Of a DNA stretch of 64,000 nt, positions 11,612 to 23,200 are shown piece after piece. The stretch comes from Pogostemon cablin (lineage: Eukaryota; Streptophyta; Magnoliopsida; Lamiales; Lamiaceae), in contig CM042953.1 in assembly GCA_023678885.1 (NCBI GenBank), positions 4,356,597 through 4,420,596 on the forward strand. The letters are read 5' to 3'. Within the stretch, counting starts at the first letter, position 1, and each line of letters begins with the position of its first letter. Below the pieces are notes generated by a model. It made no database searches and was not told the origin of the DNA. It saw only the letters and a list, made by a program, of their open reading frames with translations. Position numbers and translations under genes: made by a program.

Positions 11612-14560
11612 TCATCTAGCTAGGAGAAACTGAAACCTAGCTACATGCATTAAAATGTTATTTATAACACCACTAATAGTCGGTTTAGTATTATCAAAAA
11701 TGACATCATTCCTCGCTTTCCAAATAAAGAAAACCGTAGTAAAAAGAGCAAGCTCCCTCCGTCTATGATCTGCTTTCCGAGTACCATGATCCTTAGAAAT
11801 CCACTTGACGCTTGCAAAGAAGGTAGAAATACGTCTTTGCCACCCAATGAAAGAGCGCACTTGGTTCCAAACAGTACTTGAAAAAGAACACTGAATGTCC
11901 ATGAATGTAAACTTCATGGATCCATCGAAGCCACAATGAATTCTTCTTCAAATGAATGTCCCATATAACACCACACAATGCAACATCATTCATAAGCTCA
12001 ATGTTGCTATGTCCCAATCCTCCTAGCTCCTTAGAGAGGAGAACTTCAGACCATTTAATAGAGCCACGCTTTCTGCCCCATAAAAATAAGCGGATCATCC
12101 GCTCAACACGCTGAATAACACCTACGGGAATCTTGACCATCGAGGCCCAAAAATTCAAGATCCCATAGATAACAGAATGAACCAACTCCAATCCACCAGT
12201 ATACGAGAAATGGCGAGTCTAGAGATCTTCTCAATCAAAGGCTGAAAATCAGCCTCCTTCAACTTCTTACTATGCAAAGGAATGCCCAAATAACGAACAG
12301 GCAGCGAACCATCTTGAAAAGGTAAAATGGCCCGAATACCCTGCTCCACATCTTCGGAAATGCCAGCCATAAACAAATTAGATTTCTCATTGCTAACTTC
12401 TAATCCTGACACTGAAGAGAAGGTATGCAAAGTTTGAGAAACTAGTTGAGCAGTTCGAACATCACCATAAGCAAATAAAATCAAGTCATCCGTAAATACT
12501 AAGTAAGACAAGCTAACTCTTTCACACAATCTGGAATGAAACTTGAAATTATTAGCATTGGACAGCTTCTTAAAGGATCTAGTGAAATAATCTATGCACA
12601 TCACAAAAAGGAGGGAAGAAAGAGGATCGTCCTGACGAAGACCACGCTTCCCTTCAAAGTAACCTTCTGGCACCCCGTTAACAAGAATAAAAAAAGAAGT
12701 AGTGGTCACACACTCCATGATCCACCAATCTTTAATGGGGGAAAACGAAGACCCAATAAAACGCCCCTTAAGAAATCCCAGTTGACAGTATCATAAGCTT
12801 TCTTAATGTCAACCTTGAGAGTCCTACGGAGAGCAATATAACCCCTACTCCAACCATAATTCCTCAATACCTCTTGCGCCAACATGATGCAGTCCCTCAT
12901 GTATCTCCCTTTTATGAAGCCAAAATGATTCTCTGAGATCAAGAAATCCATGACCTTAGAGATTCTGGCAGCAATAATCTTGGAGATAACCTTATATAAC
13001 ACGTTACAGCACGAGATAGGCCTGAAATCCTTGACACTTGGGTCATGCACTCCTTTTGGAATAAGAGTAATGAACGTGGCATTCAACTGTCGAAGAAGCC
13101 TCCTAGAATGAAAGAATTCCTGAACCGCAGACACCACCTCATGGCCAACAACATCCCAAGCATATTTAAAGAAGCTCACAGAAAATCCATCAGGACCTGG
13201 AGCCTTATGCATATTCATACTCCAAATGACTTGTTTGATTTCTTCCTCCGAAATTGGGGCAATAAGCTCGAGCCTCTGACCTTCCGACAACTGCTCACCC
13301 CATTCAAACACAGATTCATCAATAAGCTGGTAATCCCGAGAAGTCCCAAGAAGTTCCTTATAGAAAGAAACAAACTCCTCAACCATATCCTCCCTGGAAG
13401 AAGTATGCCCTGATGCAGTTTTAACAGATGGGTTAATGTTGCGACCACCATTCACTTTAACTAACTTATGAAAAACCTGGATGGCTTATCCTGGCATAAC
13501 AAATATTCATTACGAGCTAAATGCGTAAAGAACAAATGCTCTGCATGAGATAAAAAGAAAGCCACTTTTCGCGCATCCAACACTTTAGCCCAAATATCCA
13601 TGTTACCAGGATCGTCATGACTCAGAAACTGAAGCTGCTCAAGATCAGCTCAAGCTTTCTCTGCTCTCTCCGCAATATGATGAAAGTTTCTTTTACTTAA
13701 AACCTCTAAAATGAGGTTTATGTAACTTCAACTTTCTGCATACAATAAATTGCTTAGTGCCACAAATAATCTGATTCCAACACTGCTGAACACCATCAAG
13801 AAAACCATCACAAATATTCCACATAGTTAAGTACCTAAACGGCTTCCTTTTATGAGGTTCATAATGAGAAATGGAGATAATAACTACACAATGATCAGAA
13901 GTGGCACCCATAGGCAAGAAATCCGTCTGCACCATACTTCTATCACCTGCCCTAAGATCATTAATAAGCTCTATCAATGTGACTCCACCTTGTTCCATTT
14001 GTCCAGGTAAAGAAACAACCACACGAAATGGCATCATCCAAACCCAAACTAACACAACAATCCTCAAAATCAACTCTGAACCAATTAGAAGTAGTTTGAG
14101 AAGACACTGACCTCTCATCAGATCGCCTGATAGAGTTGAAATCTCCCATGAACAACCATGAAGAATCAACCAAGGCACCAAACTCCGAGAGGGAACCCCA
14201 AAGCAACTTCCTATGAGCCACAGTATTACGACTATAAACAACAGACACCATAAACTCCCTATGTGTTGTCAAACATAACAATGTGCCAGAAATACATTGA
14301 TCATGTATGACAATAGGGACAAACTGAACAAGAGAAGGGTTCCAAGCCACAACAATACGACCGGTAGAAGCAACCTCAATGTTATGAACAAAACACCATC
14401 CTCGAACAATAATATTCATAGTATCAACAGCATTATTAATACCCAACTTAGTATCAATAAGACCCATCAAAGATAAGTCATGACTCCGAACTAACCTGCG
14501 AACTGCTTGCTAAGCCGGAGCACCCACCAAGCCTCGCACATTCCAACTTAAGAACTTCAT
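11612..14560 (-). pseudogene. LINE B1 ORF2: endonuclease-RT, broken
   Basis: The ATG at 14560 begins MKFLSWNVRGL. Endonuclease landmarks are visible: LFMGDFNSIRR (GDFN) and LPMGATSDHCVV (SDH, phosphate-binding end), followed by RT. Two RT motifs are altered: QGDP reads QDDP (RGLRQDDPLSSL, near 12635) and the catalytic FADD reads FTDD (SYLVFTDDLILF, near 12490). The C-terminal zinc-binding domain is partly deleted relative to B2. The frame is broken at several points, including near 13460-13690 and 12160-12720. The start codon overlaps the ORF1 stop (ATGA). Confidence 0.88.
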
Positions 14561-16241
14561 GATAAATGAGGATCAGGAGGCCTGCCACCCTCACTAGCTT
14601 CACGAATAACTACTCCAGTATTATGTCGAGTAGCCGACCTAGATCTCTCACATCTACCACGTGCAAGCCTAACCACATTTTTCTCCTCAGAATCTAAAGA
14701 ACCATCTGATTTAGCAGGTGATTTACCCTTTCTACTAACCTTCTTTGGCATCGAAAACATCATTAGGGCAATCATTCGGAGAGGAAGATAATAACTGAGG
14801 GGAAACCAAATCATCAAGAGGCTCACTACCCTCCAAGAGAGCATTAAACCGAGAAGAGATTGGTAGCCTAATACTACCATCCACTGCCTTACCAACACCC
14901 TCACCTCTCGATTTAGGTTTGGCTTTCAGCTTTCCTTTGGCTTAGCCATCACAAATCCATCCGAAGGCTTAACATTAATAGTGTTTCCACTCCCTGCAAC
15001 CACACCCTTCGGATCACCACCAATACAATCTTCACCAACTTTCTGAACCCTTTTATCAGTGTCTCTCCTACCAGTCTGAGACATTGCTTCCTTACTAGGA
15101 GCCTTGCAAACTCCATCTTGGTGACCATATTCATTGCAGACATGACAATAAAAAGGGAGTTGTTCATAAATAACCTGTTTCTTGAACACACCTCCCAAAA
15201 ATCTAATAATAACATCTTTAGGAAGATCTTTCGACATGTCCACATCAACCCGAACTCTAACAAAGGAAACCCTATCCGCATCTCCAGAATGAGCATCAAC
15301 ATATATAGGGCGTCCTATTGCAGAAGCAATAGAACTAATATGATGTCGGGTCCAAAATTTCAAAGGAAGCAAAGGAAACCTGACCCAAAGAGGAATGTGG
15401 GATAACTTTTTCTCCCCAAATTGAAAATCTCTCGGAAGCATATTCAAGAGAAGAAAACGATCCCAAATAGAGTAAGGGACCAAATGCAACACTTTCAACA
15501 TATCATCTTCACTAAAGAACCTGAAAATAATCTATCCAGAGCTATTCATATGAACCATATATCTTACTCCCCAAGTACGAAAAATAGCATACAACGCCTT
15601 CATTCCAGGAAACCTCCCAGAGAAATACCCAACTAAAGAATTATTCCACACACTCGAGTCATATTTAGAATCTAGATAAATCGAACCATCCCCCCTGGTG
15701 GAATGAATTTGAGCAACCGTTCCTTCTCAACATGATTATTATTAACAAACTTTGAATAATCAAGAGGTTCACGCACCTTGGAAGGAACACCATCCGCTTG
15801 AGCTTTTCCACGCTTACCACTGTTTAAACGTTTCCCACCCGTCAAAGGAGGCTGCAACCCTTGTTTTGCCACATCCCCACCTTTCGAGTCAGCCACATCA
15901 CCCATTGCATCCCCTCCTCTTTTTGAAACCTCTCGCATAACCTCCATCGAAGATGAGGTTGCATGTAAGGCATCAAGAAGACTCTTATCAACAATGGCAG
16001 CCTCCTCCTCTACACCCTCCATTTGACAAGATATTTTCAAAGGTTTTTTAGAAACTACAACATTAGAGACCACACTAGACTTGAGATTCTCCTCCATTTG
16101 AAGAACATGATTCTTCACATTGATTGCATGGCCCTCCTTTGATGACTTAAATGTAATACTGTTAGCACCATTAGTCTTCCCTCCCTTCAAGGATAAAGAC
16201 CCTCTATTTTTTTTGCCATCAAGAGAAGGATCAAGGGACAT
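14557..16241 (-). pseudogene. LINE B1 ORF1: DUF4283/CCHC protein, broken
   Basis: The N-terminus is MSLDPSLDGKKNRG at 16241. A Ser/Lys-rich linker follows, then EPLDYSKFVNNNHVEKERL and a DUF4283-like region to about 15350. A CCHC knuckle CHVCNEYGHQDGVC (about 15145-15104) fits CX2CX4HX4C. The C-terminus is PDPHLS, with its TGA stop sharing ATGA with the ORF2 start at 14560-14557. At least two frame breaks lie between 15672 and 14905. It is related to family A ORF1 in domain order and in the conserved FVNNN and GMQALH/GMKALH segments. Confidence 0.85.
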
Positions 16242-16444
16242 GCAATCCAACAAACCTACCAAAAACCCTCAAGAAATCCGACGAAGAAGGTGACCGGAAA
16301 GTGACTCCGGCGACCTCCACCACCAACCGCCACCACCTCTCGACGAGATACCGCCGGCTAGAAGACTAAATTATAAAAGAAAAGCAAAAGATTTTAGAGT
16401 GAGAAACTAAAATCTCCAGAGGATCTCTCTCTTCACTTTTCTTA

Positions 16445-16459
<15 letters not shown>

Positions 16460-16499
<40 letters not shown>

Positions 16500-16585
16500 A
16501 CATGAATGGATTAACGAGATTCCCACTGTCCCTATCTACTATCCAGCGAAACCACAGCCAAGAGAATGGGCTTAGCAGAATCAGT

Positions 16586-16622
<37 letters not shown>

Positions 16623-16934
16623 ACTTTGTGAAATGACTTGAGAGGTGTAGGATAAGTGGGAGCCAAAAGGCAAAAGTGAAATACCACTACTTTTAACGTT
16701 ATTTTACTTATTCCATGAATCGGAGGCGGGGCATAAGACATTGTCAGGTGGGGAGTTTGGCTGGGGAGGCACATCTGTTAAAATATAACGCAGGTGTCCT
16801 AAGATGAACTCAACGAAAATAGAAATCTCATGTGGAACAGAAGGGTTAAAGCTCGTTTGATTCTGATTTCCAGTACGAATACGAACCATGAAAGCGTGGC
16901 CTAACGATCCTTTAGACCTTCAAAATTTGAAGCT

Positions 16935-16977
<43 letters not shown>

Positions 16978-17534
16978 AGCCAAGCGTTCATAGCGACGTT
17001 GCTTTTTGATCTTTTGATGTCGGCTCTTCCTATCATTGTGAAGCAGAATTCACCAAGTGTTAGATTGTTCACCCACCAATAGGGAACGTGAGATGGGTTT
17101 AGACCGTCATGTGATAGTTTAGTTTTACCCTACTGATGATGGTGTCACAATAGCAATTCAACCTAGTACGAGAGAAACCGTTGATTCGCACAATTGGCCA
17201 TCGCGCTTGGTTGAAAAGCCAGTGGCACGAAGCTACCATGCGCTGGATTATGACTGAACGCCTCTAAGTCAGAATCCGAACTAGATGCGATGCATGCGCC
17301 CGCCATCCGCTCCCCGATCTGAAATAGGGGCCCCGGGGCCCCTAAGGGCACGTGTCGTTGGTCAAGCCCCTACGGCGGACGAGCCGCGTGGGCCGCCTAA
17401 AAGTACAATTCCAATCAAGCGGTGGGTAGAATCCTTTACAGACGACAAAAATACGCGACCGAGTATTGTAAGCAGCACAATGGCCTTGCTGCCACGATCC
17501 GCTGAGATTCAGCCCTTCGTCGCTTCGATTCGTC
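16460..17534 (+). rRNA. 25S rRNA: 25S rRNA, 3' part
   Basis: It resumes with CTTAAGGTAGCCAAATGCC and ends near CGCTTCGATTCGTCC. About 50 bases are missing at 16734, where GGGGCAT joins AAGACATTG. The sarcin-ricin loop AGTACGAGAGGAACC reads AGTACGAGAGAAACC (change at 17175). The universally conserved GAGCTGGGTTTAGACCGTCG block reads GAGATGGGTTTAGACCGTCA (near 17090). These changes would disable a ribosome. The exact 3' end is estimated. Confidence 0.92.
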
Positions 17535-17705
17535 CCCCTCTATCCCCCACATAAAACCTCATTCCTATCGTGAGGTTTAGTAGCTTTTGGATTGGAAACA
17601 TGCAAGTCCCGGAAAAAATTCCAGGTCACGAGACTGCACTGACCCACTCCCACGCGTTCCGAGGGAAAAAGTGAATGGTATCTCGAGAGAACATGCAAGT
17701 ACAAA
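17535..17705 (+). other. 3' ETS / start of intergenic spacer
   Basis: A pyrimidine-rich stretch (CCCCCTCTATCCCCCAC) follows the 25S end, as is usual where plant 25S is processed. About 150 bp of unique spacer follow. A Pol I terminator could lie here, but I cannot point to a specific motif. Confidence 0.5.
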
Positions 17706-18165
17706 GTCATGGGCAATCCCAGGCACCACACGTGGGCAATCCTAAGCAACGGGCGTGGGCAACCGTGGCCATGGGCCATGGCATGGGCAAGCGTGGCCTT
17801 GGCATGGGCAAGCAGTGGCCCGTGCATGGGCCACGGCATGGGCAATCCTAGGCTACGAGCGTGTGGGCAAGCCTTGGCCATGGCATGTGCAAGCGTGTGC
17901 ATGGGCAACCCCCGTGGGCAATTGTGCCCAACGGGCATGGGCAACCAACACTTGGGAAACCCCGTGCGCAATCCTAGGCAACGGGAGTGGACAACCCCCG
18001 TGGGCAATCTTATCCAACGGGAGTGGGCAACCATGGCATGGGCCATGGCATGGGCAATCGTGGCAACGACCGTAGGAAATCCTAAGTAATGACCGTGGGC
18101 AACCATGGCCATGGGCCATGGCATGGGCAGGCCTAGGCAACGGCCCTGGGCAAGCCGTGTGGCGT
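17706..18165 (+). repeat. IGS GGGCAA-type subrepeats, short block
   Basis: These are degenerate short repeats built on CATGGGCAA and CGTGGGCAA, of the same family as the 6.4-kb array at 45205-51652. Only about 460 bp are present in this unit. Confidence 0.82.
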
Positions 18166-18265
18166 GCAAAGTTTCATGCCGAATGGACGTCCGGATCGAT
18201 TGGAACCAAAAACTTACCTCCTAGGGAATTTCAATATCTACTGTTGTCATTTGAGTTTTGCCTCT
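18166..18265 (+). promoter_or_regulatory. rDNA promoter-proximal spacer, left of LINE A2
   Basis: This unique sequence is shared with 63710-63809 (GCAAAGTTTCATGC, TTTCAATATCTACTG). It ends in TCATTTGAGTTTTGCCTCT, the left target duplication of LINE A2. In an uninterrupted unit it would run straight into AAAACATATATAGGGGG, so it is the upstream part of the Pol I promoter, displaced about 21 kb from its core by two LINEs and their nested insertions. Confidence 0.75.
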
Positions 18266-18472
18266 GAACGATATGTTAATATTCAAAGAACAAAATGCCG
18301 AAGCCAGAGTACAATCATATGATTACAACTCCATATGGAGCAACCAAAATATGGAAATAAACCTATCTAGATAACAAATGCTCAAATCGAATTACATGCA
18401 TAAGTATGAAATTGGTCAAGCCGTCCGGTGAAGGTCGGGCACCCTCAAAGAGCGCTTCGTTCTGAGCCTTCC

Positions 18473-20105
18473 TGTTGAGAGTGGAATTTCACGCATTTTA
18501 TGTGTGCACATTACACCATTTTGCTTAGGAAATTGATCGTTTTTGCATGGAATTGTGTATGTTTAAGTATTTACACGATTTTAAGGCTATTAAGGTGTTT
18601 TTGTGAGTTTCGAAGGCAGAAAACAGGGTAAAACAGGGCAGGATCGGAAGAGGAGCAAAACAGACCCGGAACGGCCCAGCTCGGGAGCAGCTCGGCGAGC
18701 CGCTCGAGCCGAGCTGGGTGCCGAGCGGCGGTAAACAGTGCCGAGTGGGGTCCCACTTGGACCCCAGTGACGTGGCCAGTACGTGGCAGGCCGCTCGGCT
18801 GGGTCCAGACCCAGCTCGAGCCGAGCTGGGTGCCGAGCGGCCCAGTTCAGAGCCCAGACGGGGCCTGTTCGATTCAACACTGTATAAATACCTTCCAGAC
18901 GCGATTCTGAAGCGGATTCGTCGCGAAAACAGCCCTGCATCCATCTTAGAAACAATTAGGGAGATCGAGACGTCAATCGGAGAGAGCCCAGCCATAAACC
19001 ATCATCAATCCACACTCCTATCACACCCATATCAGATTATAATCTGATTTCATCCTCCATCCAATTCTACAAGGGTTTCAAGTGCTAATTGAGGGAAAAT
19101 CAAGCGATTGAAGAGACGGAGAAGGAACGTGAGATTGCTCCTACGCTAGGGTTTCACAATTCTTATCTATTCCTTTCTATTACTTTGATTATTGTTATGA
19201 ATTGCTTAGCCATGAGGATTGCTTGTAATCTCATGGGCTAATTTCCTATACAGTTCTAGGGTTTGATGGATTGATTTAATTGATTTGGGGATTTAGACCA
19301 AAGATTGGGATTTTATGCAGTTGAGCTTTTGATTTTACTTATTTTACTAAGACATGCTTTTCTGCTTCGTAACGTCTTCATAATACATTCATGACATCCG
19401 CTATAATGCTTGGATTATTGTGTTAGCTTGTGTGCGTTCATGATTGGTATTGTCTATCTGTTAGAGATTAGAGTAGCTCCGCTATAAGCACTTTAATTTC
19501 ATGAACTGGTTAATCAAATACTTGATTTGTTTAGTGGAACAATGCAATTAGACAATCAAGTAGGAAGTGAATAGAACCTTGTAGTAATTCCAGAAAATAT
19601 CTTGTTAGTCAGGCTTACCATCCGGAGGTATTGTTGCTTGCTTTGATTAGTATCTAGGAATAAGGCTTGGTAATATTTGCGCACCTTAGGATTTAAACCA
19701 GATTAGACTGTTAGCTTTGAATCGAATCATATTCGGTGGGATAACAGGGATATGTGGTGTATTTTCAGTAAAACTGCATGAATGAACAATCGTAAGTCTA
19801 ATAACCCAAATTAATTGGTCAATACCTGATACCTTAGAACTGTTCGTCATCTCTTGGTTAGAACTTGCTTTTATTTTTATTGCTTTTAATAATTCAGCAA
19901 TTTATTATTTGCGTATTTTAGTTAATTAATTCACTTCAAATCACTTGGAAATTTGGTTACATAATTCTGATTAATTAGTAATTCATAGTAAAATAAATAA
20001 TTAGCTGTCTCAGTGGGATCGATAATTTAACTTGGGAACTTGCTGCTACAATTGATATCCTTACACTTGAGGATTAAATTATAGTGCGCAGAAAAAAGCC
20101 TATCA
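18473..20105 (+). repeat. E1 5' LTR
   Basis: It begins TGTTGAGAGTGG and ends GCCTATCA. U3 contains a GC-rich cluster of GCTCGG/CCGAGC palindromic motifs (18679-18840), just upstream of the TATA box at 18883. The long AT-rich downstream half includes AATTGATATCCTTACACTTG, shared in position and style with the E2 and solo LTRs. Confidence 0.95.
18883..18890 (+). promoter_or_regulatory. TATA box of E1 5' LTR
   Basis: TATAAATA lies 410 bp inside the LTR, directly after the palindromic GC cluster. An identical copy is in the 3' LTR at 25544-25551. Confidence 0.7.
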
Positions 20106-20111
20106 AGTTTT

Positions 20112-20131
20112 TGGCGCCGTTGTGCCGGGGA
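20112..20131 (+). other. E1 primer binding site, tRNA-Asp, with 2-nt insertion
   Basis: The sequence TGGCGCCGTTG-TG-CCGGGGA is complementary to the 3' end of plant tRNA-Asp (GUC), except for two extra bases after the eleventh. E2 carries the uninterrupted form at 53297-53314. The 11 bases nearest the LTR still pair perfectly. Confidence 0.85.
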
Positions 20132-20224
20132 CAGTTTTAATTATTTATTTTCTTTTATTACTTAGTTAATTAGAATATTTTCTTTGGGATTTCATTGTTT
20201 TACTTTGGATTTTCTTACAGTTGC

Positions 20225-23200
20225 ATGCAAACTAGGTCAAAGACGAGAGCACAAGATCTCGAATTTGATCCGAAAATTGAAGCTTCTGCGAGAAAAAGAA
20301 GAGTAAAATCAAAGAATACCAAAGCACCTCCTAAAGCAATCTTAGAGGAGGAAGAAGTGCAGATTGAGAATCAGGCTATCCTAGAAGAGGCTGAATCGGA
20401 GTTTGAATCAGAATCTGAGACAGAACCTGAAACAGCATCAATGGGAGAAAGAGTCGATGAGGATGACATCGTCATCCGAGAAACATTCAAGTCCACCAAT
20501 CTAGGAGGATCAGGCGTAGTTGGAGCCATTCAAGCTGATGAAACGAACGACATAAGGCCAGCCCTGATTCATATGGTGGAGAGAAATCCCTTCGCCGGAG
20601 GCGTTTTTGATGAGCCCTATGGCCATCTTAAGGGTTTCAACAGCTACATGGATACAGTGAAAGCTGCTGATGCTACTAATGATAGATGGAAGATGAGGCT
20701 TTTTCAATTTTCATTGGTTGATAAGGCAAGGGAGTGGTATGATAAGCTGAAGGGAGACAGCTGTTCAAACTGGACTGAGTTGCAGCAGTTGTTTGTGGAT
20801 CGATTTATGCCACCAGGAAAGGTTCTTTTACTGAAACAGGAGATCAATCAATTCAAGCAGCGGAGAGATGAGTCGTTTGGAGAGGCTTGGGAAAGGTTTA
20901 CTGATGCGTTGAGGAGATGCCCTCAGCATGGATTCAAAAAGTCTCAACTCATCAGTGTCTTCTATAATGGCCTTGACAACGAATCGAGAGTGTTGGTTGA
21001 TGCTTCTGCTGGAGGAACAATTTTTGGCAAGACATCCAATGCAGTAGAGAAATTGTTTGATGATATCTCTTTGAACTCAAGGGATTGGCCATCTGAGAGG
21101 ATCCGAGGGACTTATATACTTGGTAAAGTTGCAAAGGTTGAAGAGAAATTTTCTGAAGCTGATAAGAATGATAAGGTTGTCGCTCAATTGGAACAGATGA
21201 ATAAGAACCTGATTACTCTGATATCAGGTAATAATGGGGGAGGCAACCGAGGGCCTGCAAGTGATGATGTGGTGATGAACCTTCAAGAGGTCGAGGATGC
21301 TAATTGGGCTATGGGGCAGAGTCTTCAAGGTTCGAGAACTCCTCAGAATTGGCAAGGAAATAGGTACCCTCAAGGTAATTCTAACCAGAGGAATATCCAA
21401 GGGGGAGGTCCTAATAATCAAGGAGGCAATTGGCAGAATCAGAGGCATGAGAACTTCTCTTATTCAAATCCGAATAATGCTGTTCCATATCCTCCTAATT
21501 TTGATCATGGCGCTAAAACTGAAGAAGGGAAGTCCAGTATTGATGATGTGTTGGCCAGGTATATGAAGAAGACTGACGGAGATATTGACAAGATTAACAA
21601 TTGCATTGTTCTCATGGACGCGAATATGACAAAGCAGAATGAGGAAGTGAACAAGCAGTTGAAGAGTTTGTCATATAACATAGGGCAGATCTCCACTACA
21701 GTAAATCAGCAGCAAGTGCAGTTTCAGAAGGGGAAGTTTCCTTCAGATACAGAAATAAACCCGAAGGAGACTGCAAATGCGATCACTTTGAGGTCCGGGA
21801 AGCAGTATAAAGGTACAACACTGATGCAGGATGTAACAGAACTTGTACAGCATGAAGCAGAACAGAAGCAGAACGAAACAGGGGCGGAGCAGAACGGAAA
21901 AGATGCCGCTCGGCCACCCGCTCGGGCCGAGCAACCTGCCGAGCGGGCTCAATCACCGCCAAGTGGCCCACCAGACGGTTCAGAAGGTCCCTCCGGTTCA
22001 GTTGGAACCCTGCTCGGCTCAGTTTGTCCATGGCTCGGCTCGAGCGAGCCGACGAGCTGTCCTCCGGGGTTTTCTGCGTGTCCGAATTCTGTACAGAGTC
22101 AATCTGATCTGGAAATTTCTGATAAAAAGTGGCAGAGAGCGAAGAAACTGAGAGAAGCGGAACAGGTATTCGAGAAAGATAGTTTGGGACTACTGATCAC
22201 AAAAGTACCAATTCCTTTCCCTCAGAAATTCTTGTCAAAGTGCCTTGATGAGAAGTTCCGGAAGTTCGCTGATGTCATGAGAGATGTCCAAGTCACTATT
22301 CCATTCTCAGAAGCATTGGAAGAGATGCCACATTACTCTAGGTTCATCAAGGAACTTATCTCCAGAAAGAGGAAGCTTAACAGTGTGGAGACAGTGAACC
22401 TGACTGAGAATTGTAGCTCTATTATTCAGAAGAAACTTCCAGAAAAATTGAAGGATCCAGGGAGCTTCATCATTCCCTGCGAAATTGGAAAAGGACCATC
22501 TAGGAGAGCACTGTGTGATTTAGGAGCCAGTATAAATTTGATGTCTTTATCAGTGTTCAAGAAGCTTGGTTTGGGGGATTTGAAACCTGCGTCTGTTGCC
22601 CTACAGTTAGCAGATCGATCGTTGACATACCCCGAGGGAGTGATTGAAGATGTGCTAGTGAAGGTGTCGAATTTGACTTTTCCTGTGGATTTCCTTGTAC
22701 TTGACATGGAGGATGAAAAGGATGGTGCGCCTCTGATCTTGGGGCGTCCATTCCTTGCAACTGGGAGAGCTCTAATAGATGTGTTCAAAGGAGAGTTGAG
22801 GCTGAGGGCTAATGATAAGGAGATCGTCTTTTCTTTGAATAAGGAGATGCAGTGGCCTACAGATCAGCAGCACTGCAAGTCTGTGGAAGTAGTGGAGGAC
22901 TTCACCCTGCCTGATGCAGAGTTTGAGAGTTTATCTAACGATGAATGTATTGACTATCTTGAGAAGTTACTTGCATTAGGTGATGCCAGGGATGATCAGA
23001 TAAGAAAGACCACTGCTGACATAGTGAATCAGAATAAGAGGTCCACTGTTAAAGAGGAGATGCAGCCTGCTGCTAAGGAAGAGAAGCAAAAGAGCCAAAG
23101 CATTGAAGTGGTAGAGGAGATCGCAGGACCAGACGTATCTCTTACTTTTCCTACTACTAACTCTAATGTGATGTTTGATAATCTTTTGGTTGCAGGAAAG

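Larger units (their letters stand above)
11489..16444 (-). mobile_element. LINE B1 inserted in the 25S gene near the R2 site
   Basis: This 4956-bp L1-like LINE lies antisense to the rRNA. It is bounded by a perfect 15-bp target duplication AGTAACTATGACTCT (11474-11488 and 16445-16459). Its 3' end is at the left and lacks a poly(A) tail. The LINE-sense terminus reads GAATAT, a short loop, then ATATTC, preceded by a GGCTTCGACC block. The 5' end (16444) is near full length, with the ORF1 start about 200 bp inside. Relative to B2, about 360 bp of ORF2 are deleted around 11896. The copy is inactive because of frameshifts and changed catalytic motifs. Confidence 0.92.

Noticed and set aside
15672..16262. 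A host gene between 25S parts
   Set aside because: The frame continues into the DUF4283/CCHC ORF1 of LINE B1 and matches B2.
11489..16444. A true R2 element in 25S
   Set aside because: The endonuclease is AP-type at the N-terminus (GDFN, SDH motifs), there are two ORFs with a DUF4283/CCHC ORF1, the insertion point is about 7 bp off the R2 site and the element is antisense.
17706..18165. CRISPR-like spaced repeats
   Set aside because: Repeats are degenerate and variable in length with no constant spacer. The context is a plant rDNA spacer.
18525..18995. 156-codon frame repeated at 25186-25656 (minus strand)
   Set aside because: It is antisense within both LTRs of E1, so its duplication merely reflects the LTR pair.
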